From the NCBI GenBank assembly GCA_032622095.1, contig CP136064.1:133927129-133991128 (forward strand): a stretch of DNA of 64,000 nucleotides, in the 5' to 3' direction. The stretch is from Siphonodentalium dalli. Lineage: Eukaryota > Mollusca > Scaphopoda > Gadilida > Siphonodentaliidae. The first letter of the stretch is position 1. Each line of letters starts with the position of its first letter. The position numbers were made by a program, and so were the translations under genes. Shown here piece after piece: positions 22,457-35,481 of this stretch. The notes beneath the pieces are model-generated. The model searched no databases and was not told the DNA's origin. It saw only the letters and a list, made by a program, of their open reading frames with translations.

Positions 22457-23140
22457 AACAAGAGATGGACTGTCGTCCAGTGCATACCCCCTTGTGTGTG
22501 GGCATATCTATAACTTATGACTGATATACTCAGACAGATGGACCAAAAAATCAGCATTTCCATATAAACAAAGATGAATAACTATAGAACAAACAACCAA
22601 AACAAAACAGTTGAATGTGCCATTAAATGTGCTCATAGTGGTGAACATCCGTACAAAATTTCATTGAGATCCGAGCATTACTGTTCAAGTTATGACCTGA
22701 ACAGACATCGGATGGACCAAAGAGCCAACATTTCCAGATATTAAACAAAGATGAATAACTCTAGAATGGAAAATCTGAACAAAACGATGGAACCCTCTAT
22801 TTAATATCCTCATAGTAGTGAACATCCATACCAAATTTCATTGCTATCCCAGCGCAACTGTTGAAGTTATGACATGAACAGACACCAGACTGACCAAAAA
22901 TCAACATTTCCAGATAAAACAAAGATAAATAACTCTAGAATGGAAAACCGGAACAAAATGATGGAACCCTCTATTTAATGTCCTCATAGTAGTGAACATC
23001 CTTACCTAATTTTATTGAGATCCAAGCACTACTGTTATGACTACAAGTTATGACATGAATAGACATCGGACGGACAGACGGACGGACAGGTGCAAAACAG
23101 TATACCCCCCTTTAAAAAAAAAAGGGGGGTTTATAAAATA
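22457..23140. repeat. Non-autonomous element with three tandem units of about 175 bp and a GACGG tail
   Basis: It opens with AACAAGAGATGGACTGTCG and CATACCCCCTT. Then three copies of a unit with GATGAATAACTCTAGAA and GTGAACATCC...CAAATTTCATTGAGATC follow (about 22572, 22747, 22918), then a GGACGGACAGACGGACGG tail and CAGTATACCCCCCTTT/AAAGGGGGGTTTATA (23099-23134). The head and tail CCCCCTT/AAGGGGG pair could base-pair. One unit recurs at 52755-52870. Confidence 0.7.
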
Positions 23141-23523
23141 ACCAGAAAACTGGACTCAAGATTGGAACTTGACATCCATAGATCCATATATCAACCATAA
23201 AGGAATCTGATTACTCTCAGTTTTTGTATTGCTGCATCAGCCTTATTTGTTTACACATAACCTAATGCCCAGGTTTAATTAGTTCAGTGGTTATGAATCT
23301 ACTCACTGGAAGCTCATCGAATTCATTGGTCGATTCATACAAAGAGTGCGAAAATATTTGAGCACCAATATTTCTCACCTGTGTCACTTTTGTTCTAACT
23401 AGCTAGAGATAGACATGTAAATTTGATTTGATTTGAAAAGTAGTCTATTATAATTGCTACAAATATTTCATATCGATGTACTTGAGAAGTTGAGATGTTG
23501 ACAATAGTGATTTCTTAGAAATT

Positions 23524-24603
23524 GTGGGTGGAGAAAAGTTAACTGGGAGAAGAATTCTTTTCAAATATGATAATGCTCCTTCAGTGGCTGTGGTTAATAA
23601 AGGGGCAACTAAGAATAAATTTTTGCAATTGTGTCTCAGGGAGATCTGTTATATAGCCTCTTTGTGGCAATTTGAGGTCCGTACCAAGCATATAGTCGGC
23701 ATTGAGAACAGGTTCCCAGATAATTTGAGCAGGTGGAATGAAAATCCTCACCACAAAAGGGAATTTCATATGGCTACCAAAGATAAAGTCATGAAGGAAA
23801 TTTTCTCCTTTTCGCATAATTGATGATTTTCTTTCTAGACCTAGAGTTTAAATGCCATTGAAGATAGACACACAGAAGTCAGTCGTTAATGCATTTTCCG
23901 AAGGCACAAACATAAACTATAAAATTCAGTGGAAGTCATCCTTTCTGTTCTGTGAATACTTCACGATCGAAGCACTTCCGGCTAAGAAAGAAACTTTACA
24001 ATATTATATAGTTTCTCAGTCGATCATTCAAATCAATTGATTCTATTAGAAACTGCTTGAGTGGAGTTAAGGCCTTGTATATAAAGTTAGGACTTAATTC
24101 CAAGCAATTTGAAGCTCATGAAATTAAACTCACCTTGAGGAGACTTAATATTATACTACTTATTTATGTGGGCTGTAGCCTCTATACGGGCACCTGTGGC
24201 GCATAAGATACTATGGGTGGCGGGATGGGGTGGTGGGTGGGATCTCATTATACTACTTATTTATGTGGGCTGTAGCCTCTATACGGGCGCCTGTGGCGCA
24301 TAAGATACTATGGGTGGCGGGATGGGGTGGTGGGTGGGATCTCATTATCCAAGTATGATTTGGGTCGCCAGCTTACTTGGGGAGATATTTTGCAATCAGA
24401 AGGAGTTCTGTTGTTATTAAATGGTCAAAAACTATTCAATTTGGACAAAAAATATTTTTAGAATGCCAGTGCTATCTATCCCAGACTCAAGATTGTGCTC
24501 AGTGGCAGCTTATAGAAATATGATAAATCTAGTACTAGGGGGTGGGGGGGGGGGGGGAAGAGTCACCAATCCTGCATTCATTGTTTTATGGGTTAACCCA
24601 TAA
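23524..24603 (+). pseudogene. DIRS/Ngaro-type tyrosine-recombinase retrotransposon relic
   Basis: Three pieces in order. First, 23560-23733 encodes the end of the RNase H domain (FKYDNAPSVAVVNKG, FEVRTKHIVGIEN, FPDNLSRW). Second, 23852-24145, with a frameshift near 24030, encodes the N-terminal SAM-like part of a tyrosine recombinase (YKIQWKSSFLFCEYF, then NCLSGVKALYIKLGL). Third, 24345-24530 encodes the next part (LGRQLTWGDI, IPDSRLCSVAAYRNM). The order RNase H then tyrosine recombinase, without integrase, is diagnostic of DIRS-like elements. Reverse transcriptase and the recombinase catalytic C-terminus are missing, and a 97-bp duplication splits the recombinase. Inactive. Confidence 0.75.
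24150..24343. repeat. 97-bp tandem duplication inside the DIRS relic
   Basis: Two copies of a 97-bp unit (24150-24246, 24247-24343) differ at one base (GGGCACC/GGGCGCC). The G-rich half (GGGTGGCGGGATGGGGTGG) and the position between recombinase segments indicate a recent slippage-type duplication. Confidence 0.9.
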
Positions 24604-24736
24604 TTAACCCATATGAGAGGGGGGCCACTTGGGCCTTTCAGGCACAAGTGCCAGGTGAATTGATTCAGTTGATGGGTGAATGGTCAAGTTATGCTTATTA
24701 GAAATATTTAAGTTACATGGTACAAGACAAATTTTT

Positions 24737-26000
24737 AACAAGAGCATCGCTAGGGTGTGGCAAAATACGCCCTTTAGCCATTTCGAATTGTACTACAGCA
24801 AAATAAAATAATACTTTGGGCTTACATTTGAAGAATATCTGATATACCCCTAATTTCAATGCCAAAATGCGGTCAAATTCTAAGTCGAAAAATGGCTGTA
24901 ACTCATGTGAAAATAATTAGACAGAACCTATATTCGAACTTGGCCTGTAGTTTTAGCCGGGAAATACACATACCAGCTTTGGTTCAGATCAAATAATCAA
25001 AACTGGAGTTTTCGGTCGGAAACCGAAATGTTATGAAATTGGTCAAATTCTAAGTCGAAAAAGTGCTGTAACTCACACTAAAATAACTGGACGGAACCCA
25101 TACTCGAACTTGGCCGGTATCGTTAGCTGCGAAATACAATACCAACTGTGGTTCGGTTCAAATAATCCAAAAATGTTAACAGATGGTCAAATTCTAAGTC
25201 GAAAAAGGGCCGTAACTCATGTAAAAATAATTGGGCGGAACCCATATTCGAACTTGGCCTATAGTTTTAGCTGGGAAATACACATACCAACTTTGGTTCA
25301 GATCAAATAATCCAAACTGGCGAACTTGGCCTGTAGTTTTAGCTGGGAAATACACATACCAACTTTGGTTCAGATCAAATAATCAAAACTGGAGTTATCG
25401 GTCGGAAACCGAAATGTTATGAAATTGGTCAAATTCTAAGTCGAAAAAGGGCTGTAACTCACACTAAAATAACTGGACGGAACCCATACTCGAACTTGGC
25501 CGGTATCGTTAGCTGCGAAATACAATACCAACTGTGGTTCGGTTCAAATAATCCAAAAATGTTAACAGATGGTCAAATTCTAAGTCGAAAAAGGGCCGTA
25601 ACTCATGTAAAAATAATTGGGCGGAACCCATATTCGAACTTGGCCTGTAGTTTTAGCTGGGAAATACACATACCAACTTTGGTTCAGATCAAATAATCCA
25701 AACTGGAGTTATCGGTCGGAAACCAAAAATATTAACAGACAGTCAAATCCTAAGTTCAAAAAGGGCCGTAACTCATGTAAAAATAATTGGACGGAACCCA
25801 TATTCGAACTTGGCCTGTATCTTTAGCTGGGAAATACACATACCAACTTTGGTTCAGATCAAATAATCCAAACTGGAGTTATCGATCGGAAACCAAAAAT
25901 GTTAACGGACGGACGGCTAGATAGACGGACGGACGGACGGACAGACGGCAGACAGACTGATTACATAATACAACCTTTTTTCAAAAAGGGCGTATAAAAA
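24737..26000. repeat. Expanded non-autonomous element, tandem core with GACGG tail
   Basis: Head AACAAGAGCATCGCTAGGG...AAATACGCCCTTT and tail GACGGACGG...CAAAAAGGGCGTATAAAAA bracket repeated units (TCAAATTCTAAGTCGAAAAA, GGACGGAACCCATATTCGAA, CAACTTTGGTTCAGATCAAA). A 386-bp double unit is present twice in near-identical form (offset 386 bp, for instance 25110 and 25496). ATACGCCCTTT in the head is the inverse of AAAGGGCGTAT in the tail. A short copy with the same ends is at 48686-49081. Confidence 0.8.
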
Positions 26001-26478
26001 CTAAGCAAATGAGGGATCATATTACTACAGTCTTTGCATAGTAACTCCATTTTATGTTTTTCAGTTACTTTATTCGTATTCTTGAAGTCATGATCTTTCG
26101 AGGAATCAACATAAAGAGACTGGCTGTTCAAAGCAAAAAGTTGAAAGGTAAACCTTTAAATTCATAAACTCATATCATTTATCATGTTGGCACAAACAAC
26201 ATGGAGTCGACATCAGAGGATACCGTTAGTAAAGCCTTCTCAACCCTCATTGCTTGAACTCGGGAAGCAATCCCTGCAAAGATAATTATGTCTGCCATTA
26301 TTTGGTGAGAAGGTTATCAATGTAAATAAAAAGTTATCAGAAATGTGTGTGGAAAGACATATGCAATTGATAAGAACTTATAGAGTCTTAGATCCCAACT
26401 AATGTAAGTGGTTAACCGATTAGTATAATTAAAGTTAGTTTAGTCTCAAATTTAACATTTTAGAATCTCTAATGTTAC

Positions 26479-26830
26479 GGTTGGAGTTGGGTTCAGGGTT
26501 ACCAAAGTACTGACGGTACCACAACTTTCGGTACCGGTTGCGTACTGATGTTCAGTACCGCAAACTGGGTCGGTATCGATACTCATTGAGTGGACTTTTA
26601 TACTGCAAATAACTTTTGTTTAGTGGAGTTCCATCATCAATTATTCGTTAAGTTCAAGGTTTAGTCAAACAACGAAAATAAAAATCGCAACGACATTTAC
26701 AATTAAGTTGTTGTCTGTGGCGGTTTTCAGCAAGTCGCAAAGGGAGGATTTTTTAAAAGACGGAATACAGAGTGGAACGAATGTAGACATGTATGTTTGA
26801 CTACTGGGCCGGCTAACGTTGTAGGCTTAT
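26479..26830. other. Possible one-ended hAT terminus
   Basis: CAGGGTTACCAAAGTACTG at about 26496, followed by dense GTACCG/CGGTAC motifs (26515-26570), resembles a hAT end with subterminal binding sites. No matching right end was found, so this may be a truncated element or chance. The region to 27145 holds no recognisable gene. Confidence 0.3.
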
Positions 26831-27145
26831 ATGTATACACGGTACACCATAGTATGTGTGTGGTAATTAATTAGAGAACTCACTAATCAGCCATATTACT
26901 CGCATGTTGTAATTTCATAAATGACGTCACACAATGAAACCAAAGTACCTATTGGCAACCATGGTTGGGTTGTTCTCAAGTGAAGGCATCATTCAGAAAA
27001 AGACATATGTTAGGATTAGATCGTGCATTTCATTCATTGGAAGACATTATTTTAATAGTGGCAAGGTTCCTTTGAAGGTCTCGCACATTCTATATAATTA
27101 AAAAGTATATGTCTTTATTTCTATTCTTCTATTTTGGCGGCCAGT

Positions 27146-27227
27146 ATCAGATAACTAATCTAACCTTATCTAGTTTTACAATAGATATCAGATAACTAAT
27201 CTAACCTTATCTAGTTTTACAATAGAC
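27146..27227. repeat. 41-bp tandem duplication
   Basis: A 41-bp unit (ATCAGATAACTAATCTAACC...) is repeated exactly twice. A (CT)n tract follows at about 27774-27790. No gene between here and the ATAD3 exon. Confidence 0.85.
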
Positions 27228-27895
27228 TGATTCATTGTAAATTTATGCATTTTCTAACTATACTTGACCCACAGAGATAATCATTATTTATCAGATAGGC
27301 ATCAGTAGGTAAGTAATTTGTCCTGTTCTATAATATTGATGTATGTGTCACATGATAAGTATTGTATCATACTTATCTGTCTGCATGTCCAAGCTCAAAC
27401 ACAGGCCTCTGACACAAGATCTGTACCACACACCTTACATGCAAGTCGATCTGAATTCAGCTCTGAATACTTTTTAAAGATAAACTAGGTCAATTTGATC
27501 AATAATTAAAGTACAAGTATATATATGAGAGTGGTGGTATAGATTTTGTGTTAGGGGCCTGTTTATCATTTCATTTATTTTGACAGTGTTATTCACCAGG
27601 ACATTTTGTTTTGTTGTCATCATTCATCTATTTGTTATAAATGATTGCATGTTTGTTGTTTAGGGTCTGAGACCATTTAAGTGATTGCCGCTTTTATCTG
27701 AACCCTACCCTGGTCATTAAATGTGATTTAAATGGGCAATACTCAACAATATCGTCCATTCATGCATACCACTCTCTCTCTCTCTCTCTGTCTGAAATAA
27801 CCCACCAACAGTCTCACGTCATATTCATTGCAACAGAGCCAGGATTGTCATTGGTACAACAAGGTACAAATATTTCATCATTTACCACTTTTTGA

Positions 27896-27901
27896 TTTAT
27901 T
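27896..27901 (-). terminator. Candidate ATAD3 polyadenylation signal
   Basis: AATAAA on the minus strand, about 135 bases past the ATAD3 stop codon. Plausible as the 3' end signal, but transcript data would be required. Confidence 0.35.
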
Positions 27902-28036
27902 GCATACAAGTCACGATGTTGAATAGAATATATCCTGTCCTAAATAATGCCATCCCAATTTCATGCATACTTGTGGTAACAGTTTCGGCTGTGTGATGAA
28001 TGTAATGAATCTATCTGTTCCTAAGAACATCCATCA

Positions 28037-28231
28037 TCAGCTTGGAGATGAGGATGCGATATGTGTAGCTGCATCCTTTATAGATTTATACACTGGGTCC
28101 TGCTTCCCACGCCTCATCTCTTCCGCCTCTTTCCAGTGGATTTTCTTGGCATGTTGTTTCACAGCATTGTCTACGATTTCATCGATCATTTGTTCTGTTA
28201 ACACACCATCCTCAGAAGCATAAGCCTTTGC
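28037..28231 (-). CDS. ATAD3, terminal coding exon
   Basis: C-terminal tail of the ATAD3 AAA+ ATPase, which spans the mitochondrial inner membrane and organises nucleoids and cristae contacts. The minus-strand exon begins after CGACAG with [17 protein letters not shown], matching the [11 protein letters not shown] signature just after the AAA+ domain in animal ATAD3, and ends ASSSPS then TGA (28039-28037). It encodes 64 residues, somewhat longer than the vertebrate tail. It starts in phase 0, as needed to follow the exon at 36965-37073 (GVAWQ then AKAYA). The intron in between is 8.7 kb. No frame damage. Confidence 0.9.
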   Translation of the reverse strand, partial: AKAYASEDGVLTEQMIDEIVDNAVKQHAKKIHWKEAEEMRRGKQDPVYKSIKDAATHIASSSPS

Positions 28232-28239
28232 CTGTCGAA

Positions 28240-29559
28240 AGAGTAATACGCATTGAATAAAATCAATTGAATAAAAACACATCTAGTCTAAATACAAAAT
28301 CAATTTTAAGATATAATATGTTAGTTTGAGAATTCTTTTTGTTTTCATTTCAGAGAACATTTCAAGAATGTGAGAGCAATAATACAACAGTAAACAATGA
28401 CAAGAGACTTGGGGCCCATTTGTTGAATTATCAATGTTGAAGAGTTACATATATTATCAATGGTATAGGCTTGAGCTGAAAACAGGTCTGCATCAATACT
28501 ACTTAATGTAGCTCATATTCTACCATATTATTCAATGGTGAAACAGTTGTGCTGAAGAAATGTCTATAGTTCAAGCTGCATGCATGGAGACTTTACATAA
28601 AACACAAACTGTGCTTTGCTGTATATATGACCTCATTGAATATGAATCATATGGCTGCAAAAGAAATATGAACAGTTTAGGTGTGGGCTATGACAAGCCA
28701 CATGACACAATACCATACTCACAAAAATATACTTGAACTGTACTCATGCAAGACTGTAAAGGCAAGGCGTTCATGAATATTGCATTGTTTATCGTCACTT
28801 ATCGTTATACGTTAACATAGCATACATCGCAAACCTTATAGTTAGAATCTCTCTCTGACAATACGGAAGTAGATTTGAACCTTTCTAATCCCCAATATTT
28901 AACCATCTTATTACTGAATTGGTTCTCCCATTCATAAAACACACCACCTCCCCTGCTCCACTATTGGTTATCCTTGATATACTATGTCTCATTCTCAAAA
29001 TTTGTATCAGGACCGATGTTTCTCAGTAACCATTTGGTTTTTCATAATCTGGACTATCACCATGTACCTTGACTATCTTTGTAATATACATGTATAATTT
29101 GGTGTATAATTATCTGTCTCAGGGGTGGGCGGTCTTCATGGCTCGCCCACTTCCTGTACAGTTTTTTATACATAATACCACATATAAATTGCTTCCGTCC
29201 ATATATGTTTTCAGTGTACATAATTGTAAATATGTTGTTTTGAGCTATTGTTATTGTTATACTTCATATAGTTAGTGAAAGTTATAGCTCATATATATTG
29301 CAAAGAGTCTTTGAGCCATTCACTCCCCTCTCTGCCGGGTGTAAAATAAAGGTTTACAACGAAATAGACAATATTTTATTTGCAAGGATGGTCAGATCAT
29401 ACAACAGGCAAAAAGCACTAGCACTACATTTATAGGAATGTTCAACAATTATTTTAAGGCTGTTTGTCAAACTTATTTGCTGAACATTCCTACAAATGAA
29501 TCTATGGCAAATAAAGTAATTACTCAACACCAAATTTCAGTTTTGAGTGGTTATTGTGG
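28240..29559. other. ATAD3 intron, left part: no gene recognised
   Basis: Intronic DNA with no recognisable coding segment. A weak inverted pair (GGAATGTTCA at about 29435 and TGAACATTCC at about 29482) forms a possible hairpin. The frame at 29069-29275 is not supported. Confidence 0.45.
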
Positions 29560-30147
29560 GTATGGAACAGTGTTCACGCTGTCGGTAGCCAAATTAGCCA
29601 ATGGCTAATCTTTTTCGAATTTGGCTAATAAAAATTTCATTTGGCTAAACTTTTGGCTAATCTTTTTTTGACCCAAAATGGTGATGGAAATCATGGACTC
29701 AGAAAGCTAATTAATAAAAGCGCTCAATAGATCGACATTCAAGATGAAGTTAGGTGACGAAAGTACCGGTATTTCGTTATTTTCGTACTTATGAAATATC
29801 GTTCCGTGTGGCGGCTGTACAAAGGGAACATTATACAACTGATTGACATCTGATCAGTATTTTTGTTTATATATATGCTTTGAAGAGAGTTGTTATCAGT
29901 GAGCACAATTAATAGGTGAATACCTAGTGGTGACGCTGTTGTTTTAAAGAGTGATTTTTTGTTTATACGCCGTCGATGACACCGACTATGTAAACAATAC
30001 GAAACATGTATGCTTTGAAGAGAGTTGTCATCAGTGAGCACAATGAATAGGTGATTAACTAGTGATACCGCTGCTGTTTTAAGGTGTTTTTGTAATGTCC
30101 AATAAATAGGCGGATCGGAATAGTATCCATCATTCACAATTTCCACA

Positions 30148-30598
30148 ATGAGTAATAGACGCAAGCTACCGAATGCCACATCAGAACGCCCGGCGAAGAC
30201 AAAAAAACTGACTGACTTTTTCGGACAAAGACAGACATTGCCTTCTATACCACAGACTGAGTGTCCTCTAACTGACATACGAAATGACGTTAGTAGATGT
30301 GAGGAAGTTACTGAACAGACGAACGAACCTGACGAAGCACTACTGAATACGACGAGACCGAATGACATTAATTTACTGACGCCTAAAAAGACTTCTGATG
30401 TTCAGACATTGGGCTCTCCGTTGACGAAACGTGCTTTTAGAGACGTGTGGACGATGAACAGACCTTGGTTGACGTATGACAATGGGAAGGGTGTGATGTT
30501 CTGTAGTGTGTGCATTCAGGCTGGCGTGAGTAATCTTTTCGTAGCTGGCTGCACAACATTGAAACTGCACGTGATCAAACTTCACGAGACAGCAAAAG
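30148..30598 (+). pseudogene. hAT transposase 5' exon with zinc finger (ZNF862/BED-like)
   Basis: ATG at 30148 opens a 151-residue frame. It begins KLPNATSERPAKTKKLTDFF, then an acidic linker, then RDVWTMNRPWLTYD and a C2HC/BED-like finger (FCSVC at about residue 123, H-x4-H in LKLHVIKLHE near 145-149). This N-terminal layout is that of the ZNF862/KIAA1586-like branch of hAT proteins. It ends at a good donor, AAAG|GTAAGC (donor GT 30599-30600), so it was an exon. Without the RNase-H core it could at most make a DNA-binding fragment, hence pseudogene. Confidence 0.7.
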
Positions 30599-33214
30599 GT
30601 AAGCTCTAACATTTAGTGTAAACATATTTTTATTTCCAAATCTAACATAATATACAGATGATACAAATATACAAATATATATAGAAGAGATAATGTATGG
30701 AAATGAGGATCAGACATTTAACATTTAGCCTAATCATCAAAACGTATAAGCTGTATACTGGTTATGTAATTAATTAAGCCGTCTGCTTTGTTCGTGATAG
30801 AAGAGCAGTTCTTAACTCAGTGGTTACGCAATGTGTGTCATTAAATGTATCCCTGGCTTAACTTCATAAAAGATTTGAATACAATAGATATTCACCAGTT
30901 AAGGGAGCGTCTCAAAAGTCTTTGCGGAATTCCGAAAGTATTTTCCGAAAACAAATGACGTTATGAACACTTTGCGGAAAACTGTTTGCGGAAATTTTTC
31001 GGTAATTACGTTCCTTCTTTCGGAAAATAGCGCTAAGGTTTGCGGAAAAGAAGACGACGTTTGCGGATTTTTTTCGGAATACGTCCGACGTTTTCGGAAT
31101 TTGCGGAAATAATTGCGGAATTCAACCCAACGTTATCGGAATTTTAGTTTCCTCTTTCGGAATTTGCGGAAATAATTGCGGAATTCACCCCAACGTTATC
31201 GGAATTTTAGTTTTCTCTTTCGGAATTTGCGGAAATAATTGCGGAATTCACCCTAACGTTATCGGAATTTGAATGCATGCGGACCTCGTTCCGGAAAATT
31301 TGCGGAATATATTCATGGGTGTCGGGCCGGTAAAATCGTAAACATCACCGCATACTAGAGTATATAGGTCTATTGCTATTGGGTTCGTTTATTTATTAGG
31401 TTTACAGTGTTTATTAACTTAATAAAAACAATACAGCAATTAAAACACTTTTCCTTGACGAATCTTGGTATGGCTTCATCAAGCATTCATTGCCACAGCT
31501 ATATAGTCAAAACGTGTTTTAATTCACAAGCACGAATCATGTGTATATATATGGCATGCAGGGAGTGAGTACCGGTACCCTATATAAACCTCCTGACATG
31601 TACTCATATATATTTGACACGAGAGTGCGCAATTATCGCTACATGTATAACAAGTTCCATGACACTGGAAAAGTTCACGGCTGACCTAGTTAATTATAGC
31701 AATGATGTCAGTTTGACACTGTTTGCAATGTCAACACTGTCCTCCCCATTGAAGTCTGTGCAATGCGTGTAGGCCTACTGACTTCTTTCATTAATAGTCG
31801 CATTGCGATTGGTTAGACAACAAACAAACACCGACGTCAATCATAGTATTTCAGGTATTGTTCCCACCCGGCCTCTATCTCAGTCTGAATGGAGTTACCA
31901 CTGATTGGTTAAATCGAGCTCTGCCCATGCAAAGTGCATGTCTTTTGTGGATTCCGTTTTCGTTAGCTAACGACCAGAATATGCGATGAGGTGTGACTGC
32001 ATGCATCCTTTATATTTCACTTAAATATATGATATATGTTGCCTATTGTGGACCCCCCCCCCAACTTTTCGCAAGTAGGGGAACCTAATACAGTCGTAAT
32101 AGTATATAATACTGCCAATTTTCGAATCTAGTTATCGCCATAGAATGACATATTTTTTTTATCTTCCGAAACACTTATTTGCATATTACATTTTTAGATA
32201 CATTAGGTCCCGGCTTTAATTCGGCTTTACTCCTAACAATTTAATAAAGAGCGTTCCGTAGTTTTTTCATGAATCCTGATGGACAGTAAACATTAAAAGA
32301 GCGCAGGAAATTTCGATACAAATCTCCAGTGCAAAGGTTATACGCGAAGCAGTCATATTTAACTGACAAGTGTACACGTGCATAGGCCTATATGGGCTAC
32401 TAGTTATAAGTAGCTGTAAATGAATGTTGTTTTCTTTAATACGGCTACACTTGATTTTTTTTAAATTGAAAAATAGACCAACATTCTATAAATGTATCTT
32501 CAGCCAGATAAATACGTATTGTTCCCAATACTGCATTATTAAGTCACACCCAACTATATTTGCAACTGTAACGTTTACACAGGCGATTTGCATTGGAAGA
32601 CATGTCCATGTTGTGTGAATTCAACTGCGAAAATTAATGTGACCTTCAATTAATAATTCCGTCAGAAACGGCATGGGTAGAAATTCAGTACAAATCTCAG
32701 TATAAGCAGGTCATACACTGACACACTTGGGTAACTTTGACAAGACAATAAATATTACCAATGTGGTCAGTTGATGACCTATATCATATTATTCATATAT
32801 TTATATCATTAAGAGGTAAACCTATTATATGCCCATTTACAGTAGTAATCTTACGAACATTGCCACAAAAAAAGTGAATAAAACCCCTGATTGGGAACTT
32901 GTTAATCGCCGTTATTTTTGCGCGCATCTGTATCTCTCAAATGCCAGGTGCAGCGAATTACGTCAGCACGAGGACTGTGTAGCAATGAACATGATTTGCT
33001 ACATCGTATACCGTTGTTTGAGTGAACATGATTGTATGTCACTTTCTCGGCGATATTCTCATTCAAGTTTAATCAAAAGTCCACTGGCACGATGCCCCGC
33101 GACTTTGTCTTTATAGTAACTATTGAAAAGATTTGAACACACATTCAAGAATGGTGGTCAACAATGCTCGATTTCACCAATTCCCATAATACACCGCGCG
33201 CTGTACAAGCAGAT

Positions 33215-33611
33215 TCGCATTTTGCAGGATTATAAAGTCAAATTTGAACGAGAGAATTACCTATATCCCCTGATGATAATAGAGCAGTTCACAATAATTT
33301 AGCTTTCCGCACTAGAAACCACAAACTGCCAAAAAGAACTCGGCGCTTGGACGAATAGGCCTACGGATTATTCGGACAGATTCTGCACTCTCTGTAATCT
33401 CGAAATCGGCGATGAATACCACATGGTACTGAATTGTAGGGAACTTGGCAAACTAAGAATAAAATATCTGAAACCCGACTTCTATCAGAGACCAAACACT
33501 TATAATTAGCCGCTCTATTTAACTCCCGAAATCATATATATTGTATTTATGTATACAACTCTTCTGTAATGTCTATAATTGACGACCAGAATAAACTTAA
33601 TTGAATTGAAT
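33215..33611 (+). mobile_element. 3' end of a non-LTR (LINE) retrotransposon
   Basis: 33375-33509 encodes DRFCTLCNLEIGDEYHMV, then LNC and FYQRPNTYN: the CTLC...H....C zinc motif with IGDEYH found at the C-terminus of many LINE ORF2 proteins. AFRTRNHKLPKRTRR, the usual preceding block, is at 33302-33346 in another frame, so there are frameshifts. AATAAA at 33590 and a short ATTGAATTGAA terminal repeat close the element. It is 5'-truncated, nested in the Harbinger-like element, and inactive. Confidence 0.75.
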
Positions 33612-33987
33612 AGCCGGGACAACTCTGTTAGCCGGGACAACTTGGTCCATGTAACAGCATAGATGAAGGAAGGGTTTTTAGTCTATGCTAACAGCGAGTC
33701 ATCCCGGCTAGATATGGAACGTTACACGATTCGTTGTTACTTTCATGACGTCAGCCAATAGAATGTTCGCGTCATGTGAGTGACGTCTAATGACCACCCA
33801 CATTACGCCGTGACTCGGTGATTGACAGCTAGTTTTGTGCACGTCAACCGAGTTGTCCCGGTTGACCATCGATCTATATTAAAAATATACGTCGATGGGT
33901 TGACCGAGTTGTCTCGACTCATTTAACAGCGCGACCGAGTTGTCCTGGCAGACCGAGTTGACTCGGCTAGCCGAGTTGTCCCGGCTC
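33612..33987. repeat. Small inverted-repeat element rich in CCGGGACAACT
   Basis: AGCCGGGACAACT motifs at 33612-33645 face their inverse AGTTGTCCCGGCT at about 33962-33987. Additional copies and a palindrome around TTGACCATCGAT...ATCGATGGGTTGAC (33862-33905) lie between. Probably a MITE or subterminal motif cluster; boundaries are uncertain. Confidence 0.5.
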
Positions 33988-34362
33988 ATGTAACAAGCCC
34001 CGTTGGTTCATAAAATGTTCGCGGCGAAACATACCTTACCACGCACAAACGCTCTTTATTTTTTATTGTGAAGAAAATTCTGGCTGGCAGTAAATTCCAA
34101 AAGGAGACCCACATGGACGGATGTAGTCAATGTAATTTCAAACCAAATAATTATAGTTTAAATTAGTGTAATTTAATTTAGTATACCGGTAGGACGTCGA
34201 CTATATACTTATAAGATTATCACACCTTGTCGCCTGACGTAGCAGATCGCCAATTTAACACACTGAATAGATCGTCTGGCTAAACAATGGGCTCAATCAA
34301 ACCACATTTATAGTGCCCTCTTTGTGTTTTTCAACACATTCTAAAAACGGCAAGTACACTGT

Positions 34363-34446
34363 GACCGAAAGGCAAGTATACCGCGGTCGAACGGCAAGTA
34401 TACCGCGGTCGAACGGCAAGTATACCGCGGCCGGACGGCAAGTATA
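34363..34446. repeat. 22-bp tandem repeat
   Basis: About four copies of GAACGGCAAGTATACCGCGG plus TC, with CCGCGG palindromes. Internal to the Harbinger-like element. Confidence 0.8.
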
Positions 34447-35481
34447 GGCCTACATCGCGGCCGAACGACAATTAGACCGCGGACCATTAACTGCAGTTAG
34501 CCGGTGTGGCCGCGATGTTGTTGAAGTTCGGCCGCGGTGGAAACACAAACCGCACCGCGGTTAAGTGGACACTTGTTTTGTCCAGCGTGGTAGCTAATTG
34601 CTTGTTATGGAAATCCCTCATTTAGGTGAGAAGCACCCCAGTATATTGGGTATATAAACGATAATAGTAAAACTATTCTGATAAAACCATCGTAATGATA
34701 GAAGAGTTTATAATAAAACTGTGGATACAGTGTGTTGAATGATCATATTAAAATATAGCACGTTTGTTTGTTGATTCGAGCAATTATATTTACAGTGCTG
34801 ATTAACAATCCCTTTAATGCCTTGTGTGTCAGGTTCCCGTTTGTGATGCGTCTTGTCTCGAGATTTAATTGCGACGTGACGATTTGCGGAAGTATATTTC
34901 GCCGCAACAATTTTCCGGACACTTCGCCGAGATTTGGGACAGTTCGCCGGAAACTGACGACAACTTCACGGAAGGTCGGGACTATTCGCCGCAATTTAAG
35001 ACATTTCGCCGAGATATACGACTTTTCGCCGGAATAGACGACTGTTAAAAAAAATCGCCGAAATAAATTTACTTATATGTGGGTGTATTGTGGGACAATT
35101 GAAAATTTCTGACATTTATCGCAAGTTATTGCATTATTGTGCGCATACACAGTTTTATGACAACCAATAGCCTACACAACTCAACATTCGTAGTTCTATC
35201 CATCTTGGGTGGATATGGTAAATGTTGTAAAGCCAGTGATATATATACCATATGAAAGTCGCTAAAACAACCTAGTTACTATATACGGATCACCACCGCT
35301 AAAACAACATAGGCCTATATATATATCCTTTATTTCCTCCGTTAACGAAGAGCTGTTACAATATATTTTAAACGTTTACACAATTGCAATGAACAAATGA
35401 ACGAATACAAAAAAAAAAAAAATCAACAAAAAAAAAAAATCAAAAATCAAAAAGGAATATGTAAGTAAACAATGATCACCA

